Shown here one piece after another: positions 32,946 to 45,300 of a stretch of DNA of 64,000 bases. This DNA is from Littorina saxatilis (taxonomy: Eukaryota; Mollusca; Gastropoda; Littorinimorpha; Littorinidae). The DNA lies in contig NC_090248.1 in NCBI RefSeq assembly GCF_037325665.1, forward strand, positions 23,331,699-23,395,698, given 5' to 3'. The notes beneath the pieces are model-generated. The model did no database searches. It saw only the letters and a program-made list of their open reading frames with translations, and was not told the DNA's origin. The translations under genes were made by a program, and so were the position numbers. The first letter of the stretch is position 1, and each line of letters begins with the position of its first letter.

Positions 32946-33748
32946 CCGATGCTGACAGTCTACGAGATCAGCAATATTTATATCTGCAATCTGGGTTTTT
33001 GTTTGTTTGTTTTTTTCTTCCCCTTTCATCTTTTTGTTTCGTTTGAGTATAGATCACTTACTTACTACCACCGTACATACAACAGCCAGTAGATTGAGAA
33101 TGCGCTTTCTTTCTTATCATCAAATTAATCTATATCTGCACAATGTTTTTTGACCTTGGGAAGAATACATCCCAGTTAGTCTGTGTAAAAAATTCTTCTT
33201 ATTCGCAGAAAGAATGCTGACATCTGCTGTTACCTATCACATTAAGTGTATATATATATATATATTTGTTTTGTGAATTTCAGAATTCCCGTTACCGAAC
33301 AGCACCTGCAAGATCAAAGCAGCATTCTTAGCATGGAGCATTCTTGGCAGAAATATCCCATCAGCTAACTTCCATGGGGCTACAATGAAGCCGAGCTGGT
33401 TTGTGCTGTAAGATTCCTCAGTGAATAAAACACGATTCCACCTGCCGTTCATCTGAACTTTTTACCAACCAGCTTCCGGAGTGATCGGTCGACTACAGAA
33501 TTTGTTTCATTAGAACTGACTTTTTTGTTCCAAACTTTGTGATCAAGCAAAGACCGAAAGTGTCACTTACAAACACTCAGAGAAATTGTGTCGTTAAAGA
33601 TTTACATTTCAAATTGATGGAATGCATGTCTATATAACTGACAAGACATAATCAAAGAATAACAAGTGATACTGATAGAAACAAATCTTCCATTTCCCGG
33701 ATTGTCGTTTTTTGTGTGAAAGTGTCCTGACGACACCAATTGCTCAAG
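32946..33748. other. Spacer or 5' UTR region upstream of the membrane-protein gene
   Basis: A short (TA)n at 33249-33264 and an acceptor-like TTTCAG at 33277-33282 are followed by about 130 bp of balanced composition. This could be a 5' UTR exon but has no long frame. No TATA box or start is certain. Confidence 0.35.
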
Positions 33749-34561
33749 ATGAGAATCCCAGCTGATTTCCGACCCTTGCTCGGGCTGCTGCAGAACCAAA
33801 CTTCTGTGGCCATGGAGACCAATACGACCTTGTCGGATATGCTGAACACCACCTTCTCCGCGCAGACATCGTCACCAACACCATCACCGTCACCACTACC
33901 ACCAACAACAACGACAACAATTATGGCGCCGACACAAGGATCCTCCTCACCCACGCTGTACAAAATCCTCACCAGTCTAACTTCAACCGTAGGCGAGAAT
34001 TTGACATTATCTTCGACCAGCGGAATCTTCGATGACGTGGGGGGAGGCGGAGGGCGTGGGAGGTACTTCAACACTCCTCTCAGCGCCCCTGAGGCCTCCC
34101 TAGACCCCATAACGGAACCTCCGCTGCTTGGAGACTCGGCAGACCTAGACGACCTCGGGTGGATCATTCCTGCCACTATCGCTTGCATTGCCGCCATGTT
34201 CGCTATTGCTTTGGCCTGCTACTATGGTGTCCGGAAGTTGGAGCTGCGCATGCTCGCCTGGTGCTACCGGAACTGCTCCTGCTGCTGCGTCCCTGGTGAC
34301 GGGGAAGGGGGGCGACTGTTAGGGGGAGAGCAGCACGACAGTCTATCCGAAGAGACGGGGAGGAAAGGAAAGAGGGAGAGCGTTCGTCTGAGAGGTGGGT
34401 ATAGAAGATGTAGGGGGGGGGGATTGTGTGTGTGTGTGTGTGTGTGTATGTGTGTGTGTGTGTGTGTGTATGTGTGTGTGTATGTGTGTGTTTGTGTGAG
34501 TGTGTATGTGTGTGTGTGTGTGTGTGTGTATGTGTGTGTGTATGTGTGTGTTTGTGTGAGT

Positions 34562-34615
<54 letters not shown>

Positions 34616-35236
34616 GCCCGTACAGATAGTTCACTATACACCTAAAACAGCTTAAGGCAGTAAATCTGGGTACATGTACAATTGTTCACTTGGAAAGATG
34701 AGTACCTTCAATCAGTGTCAACGCTGGACGTATCTATGGTAACTTACAAGATGGTCAGCACAGGAAGGGGAGTACCTTAATTTACAAGTTGACCGGGCTG
34801 TTAAAGAGAAGTGTGGTGATACATTGCCCTGGCCAGTATGCGTTTGCACTTATTCCCAAGAACGAGCTTCATGGTTGTTCCGTGGTTCCTTTACATGCTG
34901 TTACTTGGCCAAAGTTTGCCTTTTAGGAAACTGGGACATTTCTGTCGCAGTCAAGACTTATATTGGTACCACATAGGCTTCTGAGAACCTCCTAAAGAAG
35001 GGTTTCCTAGCGTTAACATACAGCAAGAGCAAACTTATATCAAACACACATCCTGCTTGCGCGACAGGGACATTTTTGTACTGATTTATAAAACTGAACG
35101 TGGCTTCTCTCTTCAATCACTATCTCCTATCTATCGTTTTCGTTGGTAGCTTTATAATAACGCAATCACATAATTGAACAGAGACGATGCATATTTTTTA
35201 GATCATTTGCTGATCTTCTATATATATATACGACTT

Positions 35237-35330
<94 letters not shown>

Positions 35331-36792
35331 GCGATGCACGCCCAAGGTTCTCGATGGATCTGTTTCAAATTTGGTGGCCATATTCAGCTACACCCCGGAC
35401 ACAACCTGCTCGATGAGATATTTCAACACGTGCTCTCAGCGCGCAGCGCTGAACCGATTTTGGTTTTTCTCTGGATCCATTCCCAGTAACTCTTCTTTAT
35501 CTTCTCCAGTGTTTTCAGCGTTTATCTCCCTTCCTTCGTGTGGCGTCAATCCATATTCCCGTTACTACGTTACTATTTTTAGAATGTCACTGCACTGTCC
35601 AGAACGCTTTCATTGCACCCGTAAGTTGTTTCTTACTGTAAAAGTGGAAAGGTCGAATCAATTTATAGCCACGCGAAAAATACACTGTCATCTATCTCTA
35701 TATATTTATAGATATAGATATACATATATATATATACTAGATGAATACCCGCTTCGCCGGGTACGGCTTCGCCGGGAAGAAGTCGAGCCGAATACCCGGC
35801 TGCGCCGGGGACCCGGCATTGCCGGGTGTACGCCGGCTTTGCAGGCGCACCGCACGAAGGAAGGGAGATAAACGCACAAAACACTGGAGAAGAGTAGTGA
35901 CCTTCTAAAAATAGTATAACGGGAATATGGATTGAGCGTTGTCGACAGTGACCTTCTAAAAATAGAAACGGGAATATGGATTGACGCCACACGAAGGAAG
36001 GGAGGTAAACGCTGAAAACACTGGAGAAGATAAGGAAGAGTTACTGGAAATGGATCCAGAGAAAAACCAAAATCGGTTCAGCGCTGCGCGCTGAGAGCAC
36101 GTGTTGAAAATTCTCATCGACCAGATTGTGTCCGGGGTCTCTCTGAATAAGCCCACCAAATTTGAAGCAGATCCATCGAGAACTTTGGCCGTGCATCGCG
36201 CACAGACACACAGACACACAGACACTAGTCGTATATATATATAGATACGGCTTCTGTGTGTGTGTGTGTTTGTGTGTGTGTGTGGGCAACACCTGTGGTT
36301 TGTAGAGTTCTGTTTGTGATGTGGTCTGGCGGCTTTGGTGTGTCTGTATGTTCAGGCCTTCCTTCGTGAAGCCATAACAGTTATTCTCAATCCCGTTTGA
36401 GTGGACTTCGCCTTCAAAGGTGATTGTGGTGTTTCGGCACCCGGTTACATTTGGCGTCGTCGACAGCGATGGGACTCGACATGAAATGTTCAGGCCACTG
36501 AATCATTTTCGTGCTGTTCCCATTCCACCTGGGAGGGACCTAAGCTTGGCGGGTCCATGGTTCGGAACTTTGGGGACAAAGTTCATTCAAAGGGGGTCGA
36601 GTGTGACAGGGAGACTACCGTCGCCCTTCACAGCAGACTCTGCAGAGTTGTTCGCCTTAGAAGTTGTGGGCTTTCCTTGCATGTACCCGTAAGTTGTTCT
36701 CACTGTAAAAGTGCAAAGGTCGAATCTATTTATCGAAAAATCCACTGTCATCTATCTCTATATATTTATATATATAGATAGATATATGCGGC

Positions 36793-36884
<92 letters not shown>

Positions 36885-37342
36885 AGGCAACACCTGAGGA
36901 TTGTAGAGTTCTGTTTGTGATGGGGTCTGGCGGCTTTTGTCTGTCTGTATGTTTTGGCATTTGAGAAGCCATAACAGATAATATAGGGCTTAGAAATAAG
37001 CTCTAAAATTCTCAATCCCGTTTGAGAGGACTTCGCCTTCAAAGGTGATTGTGGTGAACCACCACGCTGTCTGTCTCTGTCTCGCGATTCACCCCGGCGA
37101 AGCCGGGTATTCCTCTAGTTCAAAATATATTGCAAACCGCTATGTTACAAAATCATTCATTCTTTCCATTACACTTCGACATTGTGACAATTAGCCAATT
37201 CTGTTCTCCGAATGTGATCATTATCTTACATGTGACATCTTTTTTTTCAGAATTGAGAGAGCGTTCGCCAAGCTACGGGGTCACACGAAGCACGTCAAAG
37301 GAGTATGTACCTAAGCGGGATTTTAACCCTTTTGACGACTAG
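33749..37342 (+). CDS. Single-pass membrane protein with C-terminal NPFDD, two exons
   Basis: Exon 1 is 33749-34394 and exon 2 is 37251-37342. Donor AGAG|GTGGGT and acceptor TTTTTTTTCAG join in phase 1 and give 245 residues. I do not recognise the family. Residues 1-135 are rich in Ser, Thr and Pro with several N-glycosylation sequons (NQT, NTT twice, NLT), like an exposed stalk. Residues 138-160 (WIIPATIACIAAMFAIALAC) are one strong membrane helix. It is followed by basic residues and a Cys cluster (CYRNCSCCC), a likely palmitoylation site. The basic cytoplasmic tail ends in RDFNPFDD. There is no cleavable signal, so an N-outside orientation is inferred from the charges. NPF followed by acidic residues is the ligand type for EH domains of endocytic EHD/Eps15 proteins. 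The intron is filled by microsatellites and the mosaic repeat. Confidence 0.75.
34424..34611 (+). repeat. (GT)n microsatellite with GTAT interruptions
   Basis: It begins about 30 bp after the exon 1 donor of the membrane-protein gene. A roughly 72-bp internal period (TATGTGTGTGTTTGTGTGAG) is visible twice. Confidence 0.95.
34612..35219. other. Intron sequence without features
   Basis: No repeat or gene was recognised in this part of the intron. Confidence 0.4.
35220..37120. mobile_element. Second mosaic of CGCCGGG-type repeats, in the membrane-protein intron
   Basis: It contains the GATCTG..TTCAAATTTGGTGG and AGCGCGCAGCGCTGAACCGA blocks inverted (35325-35560) and direct (35990-36225). GAATACCCGCTTCGCCGGG lies at 35744 and the opposite end CCCGGCGAAGCCGGGTATT at 37093-37111. 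Three GT tracts (35237-35328, 36256-36284, 36796-36883) are embedded. Parts equal those at 29620-30970, so the two regions share a family. Confidence 0.75.
36250..37065 (+). mobile_element. TRIM-like LTR fossil, partial relative, + orientation
   Basis: An LTR-like block ends TTACA at 36449. A short interior (36450-36601) ends in the purine tract AAAGGGGGTCGAG, and a second LTR-like block starts TGTGACAGGG. The LTRs carry a GT microsatellite and extra sequence compared with the complete elements at 46.9 and 48.4 kb. It looks broken and older. Confidence 0.6.
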
Positions 37343-39290
37343 AGCTGAGCAGAATCGGGTTTGTAAGCCCTTCGACGATTAGAGGATATATAATGGTTAG
37401 TCTGCAGTTGTTTCCCTTTGACAACAAGTGCAGTACCTGTGCACCAACGCGGTTCCATGTCTACAATAGTCATGCGCACTAAGATACTTCCGAGCAGAGA
37501 ACCTTCCATGTGGTTTGTGAATAAATTACAGTTGCACCTTACCCTTTGTCTCTGTTGGTTTGTCCGTAATACAAACCTAAGACATTATAGGGATAACTCT
37601 GAACAAATCTACTGTTGCTCGTGCAAGGACACAGACTCTATATATACCGTCGTCGATACGACATCGGACTACAAAATGGACCAAAACTTGAACTTACTTA
37701 CTTACTTACTGCCCGTTGTGCCGGTTGGCATGTAGCAGCACACAACTTGAACAATGTGCGCCAAAGACTGAGGCCTGTCCTAGAGATCCCTGGCTTACAT
37801 TTGGGACAGTTCAAGCCAAATTGAAGTAAGAAAAATCAAATATGGCTTAAATGTGAAAAAGTGCCCAAATGTGAAAACCGTCGAATGCCTTCAGAAGTTG
37901 AAGGTTTGGCGTTTCAGGTCGTGTGTTATCCGTGCGACCAGTACCAGTACCTGTTGCTTACTTTGGGGTTGGACCTGTGTTTATTTTCACACCAATGCGA
38001 AATTAATCAATATCATGTGTTTTACATACTTCCAGTTTAAAACGAAGTTTCTTGCAGCCATGGTACCACGACGGAAAGAAAATCGTTAAAAGCAAAACCA
38101 AAGAAAATGTTATGAATGCAATGCTAAAAGAAACGGAAAGAAGGCATAGTGCAATACACGCTATTTTGAACGCTATATCTTCCGGCTTCTCCGCGATGAT
38201 GTTTCTGACGAAAGAAACAGAGGAATGTGTGTAAGGCGCTAAGATTTGATTAAGCAAGAAAGAAAATTAGCAAGCAAAATGATTACAGTCAATATCTACA
38301 AAGTGTGAAATGTTCGGTCTCATGTGAGTGCTTCTTTATTTGTGTTTTAGGAATAAGGATTACAGTCGTAACACAAATGTAGGACTTGTAAAATTGTTTC
38401 TCTGAAATCCAAGAATGACTATTTATGATTTACATATTCTTATGGAAGACATCATTTGTGTTGCGAGTTTAAAATGATTTTGAAATGAATCTAGACTGCA
38501 CAAAGACGATATTTAATGTTACGTACACACGCACTCTCAGTGACATGTCAAAATCTTCAACACAGAAATGTTCGTGCCTGGATCATGTAAGTCGGAGATT
38601 AGCCACACGAGTATTCGGCTTGAAGCAACAAACAAACAAACAAACAGACGGACTCACGTTTACCTACAGATTAGTACATAAAAAGATAGTAAATCAAAAC
38701 TTCCTGGTTTAAAAAAAATAAAATTTTGGCACACAAGTCAATGGCAATGCGATTTTTTGTAACTTAACAGTGTTTTTCCTTCCTTACAATATTTGTTGTT
38801 GTTGTTGTTGTTATTGTTGTAGCTGCCACCAAAGATTGTCTACCGTCTTTATGTACGGGATTTATTCCATTGGAAGTCTTGGTAAAGAACGATAAGTGGA
38901 GTCCTTTTTGACGGAAGTTTTCTCCCTTGGTTCACTAATAGAACTTTGCAACTTCAACATACTACTGATACAGGAACGTGTGAAAGGAAATATTATACAG
39001 CAAAATATTAATGCTGCATGTTTGCAATAACAAAACCGCTGTTTCTTCATGGCTGAATCTTGCATAGAAGCGTTGTTTGTTTATCTATTTGTTTGCTCGC
39101 TTGCTTGCTTGTTTGCTCCGGCACTTGTTTTTTGTTGATTTGTTTTATTTCTTTGGGTCTGTTATTTATATTCGATGTTTTGTCCGCTGTGCTTAAATAA
39201 TGATAAGTCTTCATACCTGTTCCATCTTCTGATTTTGCTTAACATTTCTTTAAAAGTATTGCAGCATTTGAATGAATGTTTTTATTCCTA
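37343..39290. other. 3' flank of the membrane-protein gene
   Basis: It probably includes the 3' UTR, but I cannot fix the end; an AATAAA at 38717 is one candidate. At 37690-37812 the - strand resembles a retroposon end (GGCACAACGGGCAG followed by AAGT repeats). No further gene is seen. Confidence 0.4.
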
Positions 39291-39299
39291 TCTTTTTGG

Positions 39300-39456
39300 G
39301 GGCGGCTGTGTGCGTGTTCGTGCGTGCGTGTGCGTGCGTGGGTGTGTGTGCTATCAAAATACCTTCGATCATTTCTGCTTTTTGACACCATTGTGTGCCA
39401 TGACTGAGACTATTTGCACTGGAATAACTTGAATTGAAATATGAGGATGATGTGTG

Positions 39457-39497
<41 letters not shown>

Positions 39498-39626
39498 GCG
39501 TGCGACAGGGCATGTGTGTGCCATTGTGTGTATGTGTGTGTGTGTGTGTTTGTGTATGTGGGTGTGCGCGCGTGCGAGAGTAGGCTTACATCTGTCTGTG
39601 TGTGTGTGCGTACGTGTGCGTTATCG

Positions 39627-39694
<68 letters not shown>

Positions 39695-39715
39695 TGTATG
39701 TATATGTGTCTGTTA
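39300..39715 (+). repeat. (GT)n microsatellites, two long tracts
   Basis: GT/GC-rich tracts at 39308-39350, 39455-39610 and 39628-39700. Confidence 0.9.
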
Positions 39716-39739
39716 ACAGGATAAATCAATCATATAACG

Positions 39740-40080
39740 AAATCAGCGCATCTTTATTGACAATACACTGTACATGTTTACGAAACAACTTCTATAAAAC
39801 TAACAAAGTACACTACTGTTACCACCTTATCTACATCTAATGTAAGATAATCTCGTCGTCACAAAACAAAGTCCAAAATCGGTTTTATTACTAGATGAAC
39901 AAAACTACTAACACGCACTACGACAATCATTAAAGCTTATTGTTCAGGCGTACGTTTCTGTGTGCCTTTCTTATTTCTCCCCTGGGACGTTCATTTTACC
40001 TTTCTTTGTTAAAGACTGGCTCGAAAGACGGACAGACGGACTCACACAACTATATACACAAAAGCAAACACACACACACA

Positions 40081-40133
<53 letters not shown>

Positions 40134-40134
40134 A

Positions 40135-40182
<48 letters not shown>

Positions 40183-40698
40183 CTAAAAAGGCCTCATCAT
40201 GTGCATACTATAGAGGCTGTTCGTTTTGAAGAACTGTGTCGAGTCCAAAAAGTGACATTATATGGAATTCAAACACTTTCTAACCATTTCCCAACGACCC
40301 AGTGTGTTGTATGATGCTCTTATTCAAAATAAAAGCCTGGGCAGGCCTGTGGTGGTGTACACAATAATTTGCACGGGAAGGCTCTCTGGCTCGTAGGCAC
40401 TATCATATTTACATGGGATAAAATCATTCATACATGGTCAAATACAACAACAACAACATTTTTTTGCGATAGACCGTCTTAACACTCTGATGTCAGAGAA
40501 GATGTGCACTTGGTAAAACCGTTATGGTCAGTCCAATGTCTTTGTTCGACCAAATCTTAGACAATCTTGTGGTAATTTAGAGATCAGATGTGATTTACAA
40601 GATCTGTGGTTGATTTACAATGTCGTAAAAGAATGTGTATCTTACAAAAAATGAAAATTACAGGTAGTCCATTTTGAAACTGCCATAGCCCGTCTAAA
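39740..40698 (-). other. Probable 3' UTR of the ITIH-like gene
   Basis: Downstream of the stop on the - strand there are AATAAA hexamers at 39752-39757 and near 39884. A CA/CT microsatellite (40070-40178) lies within it. The end is inferred from the hexamers. Confidence 0.4.
40070..40178 (+). repeat. Compound (CA)n(CT)n microsatellite
   Basis: CA dinucleotides switch to CT dinucleotides after CGTAAC. Confidence 0.95.
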
Positions 40699-41815
40699 TT
40701 ACAGTCCGATGTGATAGAGGCTGTGCACTTTGTAGAAGCGTGTGGGTCTGTCCAGTGTCTTTGACCACAGGCTATCCACCATGAGGCAGGGTGCCCGGCG
40801 CTTGAAGAACGGGTCTCTCCGGTTCTTGACCACCGCTCGACCGTGACTGACCACTCGGCGAGGTCCGTTCATCACCTCCAGTTCTGCCACCAGTCGACCG
40901 TGACGCTGCTTGATCTTCTGAAGTTTGACGTCCTTGTGGACAAACTGACCTGCAGTGGACGATAAAGGGAGTGTCATAGGGAACGAGAGAAAAACACAGG
41001 ACGCCACCCAACAAAGCAACACAGAAAATGTGTAGGACTCTCCATATTAGGCTTTGAACTTTGATTTCCGGTCGTTCTTTCTGTTCATCTGGCGATAGTG
41101 ACTAATCAGTTAAACGTCTAATGATCGATGATAAAAACAAAACACAAACCAACATGAACAACAACATCAACAAAACGCCATCCCCCATAGCCCATACAAA
41201 ACAATGAAAACAGATTTTTGAAGATTCTGCCATCCGAGAGTATCAGTGTTGAAAAAGATTCTTTCCTTTTCGATTGCGCTCTCTCCAACAGCTCCTCCTC
41301 CTCCTCGCCCTACTCCCACTGATACTAATTCTAAAGCAATGTCATAAGCAAAGTGACAATTGTTATTCTTACCTAAAAGGCCAGTCGATTCATGAGACAG
41401 ACGAGCCTCATTCTGCATCTCCACATTGAGAAATTCCTCTCCTCGTTGATTGGCTCCCCCTCTCACGTGTCTGGTGACGTCAATCTCCACGCCCCAATCC
41501 AGAGCGAAACGAAGAGTGGAATTCTTCATCATTATCCAGACACCGGGCATGTACACAGACTTGGACGTGTCCCAGTGAAGGACTATGACGCCATTGACCG
41601 TGACATGCGCAACGGAGACTTCCGCGATGACGTCTTGCATCAAGATGGCGGCTCGTCTGATGTAAAATCTGGATCGGGAATCCGCTGATCTTGTGTGTCC
41701 TTCTCTTATTTCGACGTTTACGGTGAGCCCTAGGAAAGAAGTTGCAGACCACGAGTAGAAGAAAATATGCAGAATTACAGATCAACAATCATCTCTCTGT
41801 CTCTGTCTGTCTCTC

Positions 41816-41885
<70 letters not shown>

Positions 41886-42286
41886 AGGACAGGTTGTAAT
41901 ACAAGGTATAGTACCTTAAACCGTTTATCCTTATAAACAGAAGTTCAGTCAGTCTGTCTCTCTCTCTCTCTTTCTCACTTTCTCTCTATCTCTCTCTCCC
42001 TCTTTTCCTCTCTCCCTAGAGCTCCCCTCTCTCTCTCTCTCTCTCTCTCGCTCTCTCTTCCCCCTCTCTCTCTAACATAATCTGTCTCTATATCTCTATG
42101 TGTCTCTGTCTCAGCCTACATTTCTGTTCCTCCGCCTCTCTCTTTTTTTCTTCTCTATCTCTACTATCTCCAGGTGCCCGCCCCTCCCCCCTCCGTTCTC
42201 TCATATTTTTTTCTGACTGCACTCTTTTTAGCGGCTTGCCCCTCCAATCTCTCTTTCTCTCTTTGCCTCTGTCTCTGTCTATGTCT

Positions 42287-42365
<79 letters not shown>

Positions 42366-45300
42366 GCTACAAACCTGTAGTTGGATCCCTCAGTAGCTGG
42401 AAGACGTCACCTGTGTCACCTCTGACGTCAAAGCACAATGGGTAGGGTAATGAAGCCATTTCCACCATGAAATGTGGATCACCTCCCCCTAACACGGCAT
42501 AACAAAATAAGTTCTGAAGATGAGAATTTTGCGACCAGGATAATTATGCTAAACTTCTATTCATCGACGAAATTAATAAATAACACAGTCAATGTATCAA
42601 CATTTCGGTGAATCCATCAATCAATCAATCAATCAATCAACCAATCAACCAATAAATCAATCAGCTGATCAGTCAATCAATCAATTAATCAATCAATCAA
42701 TCAATCAATCACTGAAAGTTACCGATTGTTGTGTTGTCTAAGTTAAGGGGCATAAATACAGCCAATCAGTTCGCTGTAGAGGGCATGCAGTACTATGTTC
42801 CACATTAATAAATAACACAGTTAATATATCAACATTTCGGCCAATCAATCAATGAATGTATTAGTCAATCAATCAATCAATCAATCAATCAAAGTTAGCG
42901 ATTGTTGTGTTGTCCAAGGTAAGGTGCATGCAGTAATATTCATTTTGGCCATCACTTGTTTTCACAAACGTTTTGTTGATTGTATTGTATCAAAGCCATC
43001 AGACTAAGCGGAAAGCCATTATGTGACTAGTTTTAAAACCACTAATAGGAGTCGTTCAAGTGAAAAACCAGACTGCCTCCCTCTGTGGAAAGAATAGTGT
43101 GGACTGAGGCTGGACTTCTTATCTGTCAAGACCATACCTTACAATAGGAAGAGGCAATGGAGGGGGGGGGGGTTGGGGGTGGGGTGAGATGGTTTGGTGG
43201 ATGGAGGGTGAAGGAAAGAGACGAATATCAAAGGGACTGGTGGCTAGCACAGTCAAACCTGCCCCGACGACCACCTCATTGTAGCGACCACCTTATTATA
43301 ATGACCACCTCTTATAACGACCACCTGTCCATTAAAACCACCCCCCAAAAAACCTTGTCAAGGATTTTTCCTGCATGGTTTACTTTTCCATAACGACCAA
43401 GACCACCAGTCCTGTCTTTAAGGTCCACTTTTGGTTGCCGGGTAGTTGTTATTGACAGGTTCGACTGTACAAGAATAATAAGAACTCACCTACCATACAA
43501 GAAACTCATTTTGTATCACAACGTCGTCTTATGTCTTTAAAATCCAAGATCCAAACCATCCGTGACAAACAAGACAAAATCCCACACCAAAACTCTGAAA
43601 CTCCTCCTGCATTTACAGGCACTCCCTTCACACACTTTCAGCCTCTCACTCTCACTGACCTGGAGAAAGTCCTCAAAGAAATGACCTTGAAAACCTGTGA
43701 CCTTGACCCTCTTCCCACACAACTCTACTCTGACTGTCTTCCTGAACTCCTCCCTTCTATTCTCAAAATCATCAACACTTCTCTGCAAACAGGCACTGTC
43801 CCCAACTCCTTTAAGACTGCTATTGTCAAACCTCTACTGAAGAAACCATCGCTCGACCCAAACACTCTCAGCAACTACCGCCCTGTCTCAAACCTTTCCT
43901 TCATCTCCAAACTCCTTGAAAGAGTCGTCCTGAAACAACTCAACTCTCACCTTCTTTGCAACAATCTTCTCTCTCCGCTTCAATCTGCCTATCGTCCTCA
44001 CCACTCCACCGAAACTGCCCTTCTCAAAATCACTAATGATCTCCTCCTTGCCACTGACCAAGCTGAAATCTCTGCCGTCGCTCTACTTGATCTATCAGCG
44101 GCCTTTGACACAGTCGACCACAACATCCTCCTTCAACGCCTTCAGCACACCTTTGGTATCCATAGCACAGCTCTTTCTTGGTTCTCTTCTTATCTCACCG
44201 ACCGCTACCAGACTGTTTCGATTGACAAACTGAACTCTGACCCCATCAGGCTTGAGTGCGGAGTCCCTCAGGGCTCAGTCCTTGGGCCTGTACTATTTAC
44301 TCTCTACACTCAACCTCTTGACCACATCCTTGACCGACACAACGTTCTCCACCACTCTTTTGCCGACGACTCTCAACTTCACAACAGCTCTTCCCCTGAC
44401 CAGTCTGAATCTCTTCTTTCCTCTATCTCTGACACTATCACTGACGTGCAGAATTGGATGACAGAAAACAAACTTCAGCTCAATAGCAACAAAACTGAAG
44501 CTATCCTAATAGGCACTACATCCAAACTCTCCAAAGCCACTTCCGACTCTCTTCAACTCTCTGACTCTTCTGTCCCTCTGTCTTCTGCTGTCAAAAACCT
44601 CGGAGTCACTCTAGACAACACCCTTTCCATGAAACAACACATCTCTTCTGTCTCTCGCACCTGCTACTTCCAACTCCGCCGCATCGCCACTATCCGCAAG
44701 TACCTCACCACAGATGCTACCGCCAAACTGCATGGTCTGCACTTCCACCATTCTCTCACGTCTTGACTATTGTAACTCTCTCTTGGCGGGTCTTCCCTCT
44801 TCTTCTATCTCTCGTCTCCAACGCATTCAAAATAGCTCTGCCCGTCTTGTCTTACGAAAGAAAAAGGGAGATCATATCACCCCCCTCCTAAATCAGCTCC
44901 ACTGGTTGCCCGTTCCTGCCCGTATCACATACAAAATCAACACTCTCACCTACAAATGCTTCCATGGTCTCGCCCCTGCCTATCTCTCCGACTTTCTCTC
45001 TCTCTCTCTATGTCCCTTCACGAGCACTCAGATCATCTGCCGACTCCCTCAAGCTCAACATTACCCACACCAAACTCAAAACAGCAGGTCAACGCTCATT
45101 TTCTTTCCAAGCACCTTGCCAATGGAACACACTACCTCTCCCCCTCCGTCAACAACAGTCCCTCGAATCATTCAAATCTGCACTCAAGACATTCCTTTTT
45201 TCCACATAATCCATGCATTCTACACTGCCCACCCCATCCCACCCTGAATAACTGTACATATTTTAATGGTTGATGGTGTGTGTGTGTTGGTGACTTTAAG

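Noticed and set aside
31867-33092. Frames of 360-406 codons (FSWREGVFF, PSRKKTPSLQ)
   Set aside because: Products of the 22-bp minisatellite. Three + frames and a - frame are all open, with no non-repetitive domain.
34414-34645. Extension of the membrane protein through VCVCVCV sequence
   Set aside because: The frame runs into a GT microsatellite. A donor at 34395 and a matching in-phase exon at 37251 give a better protein.
43537-43788. - strand frame over the CR1/L2 LINE
   Set aside because: Antisense shadow of the reverse transcriptase frame.
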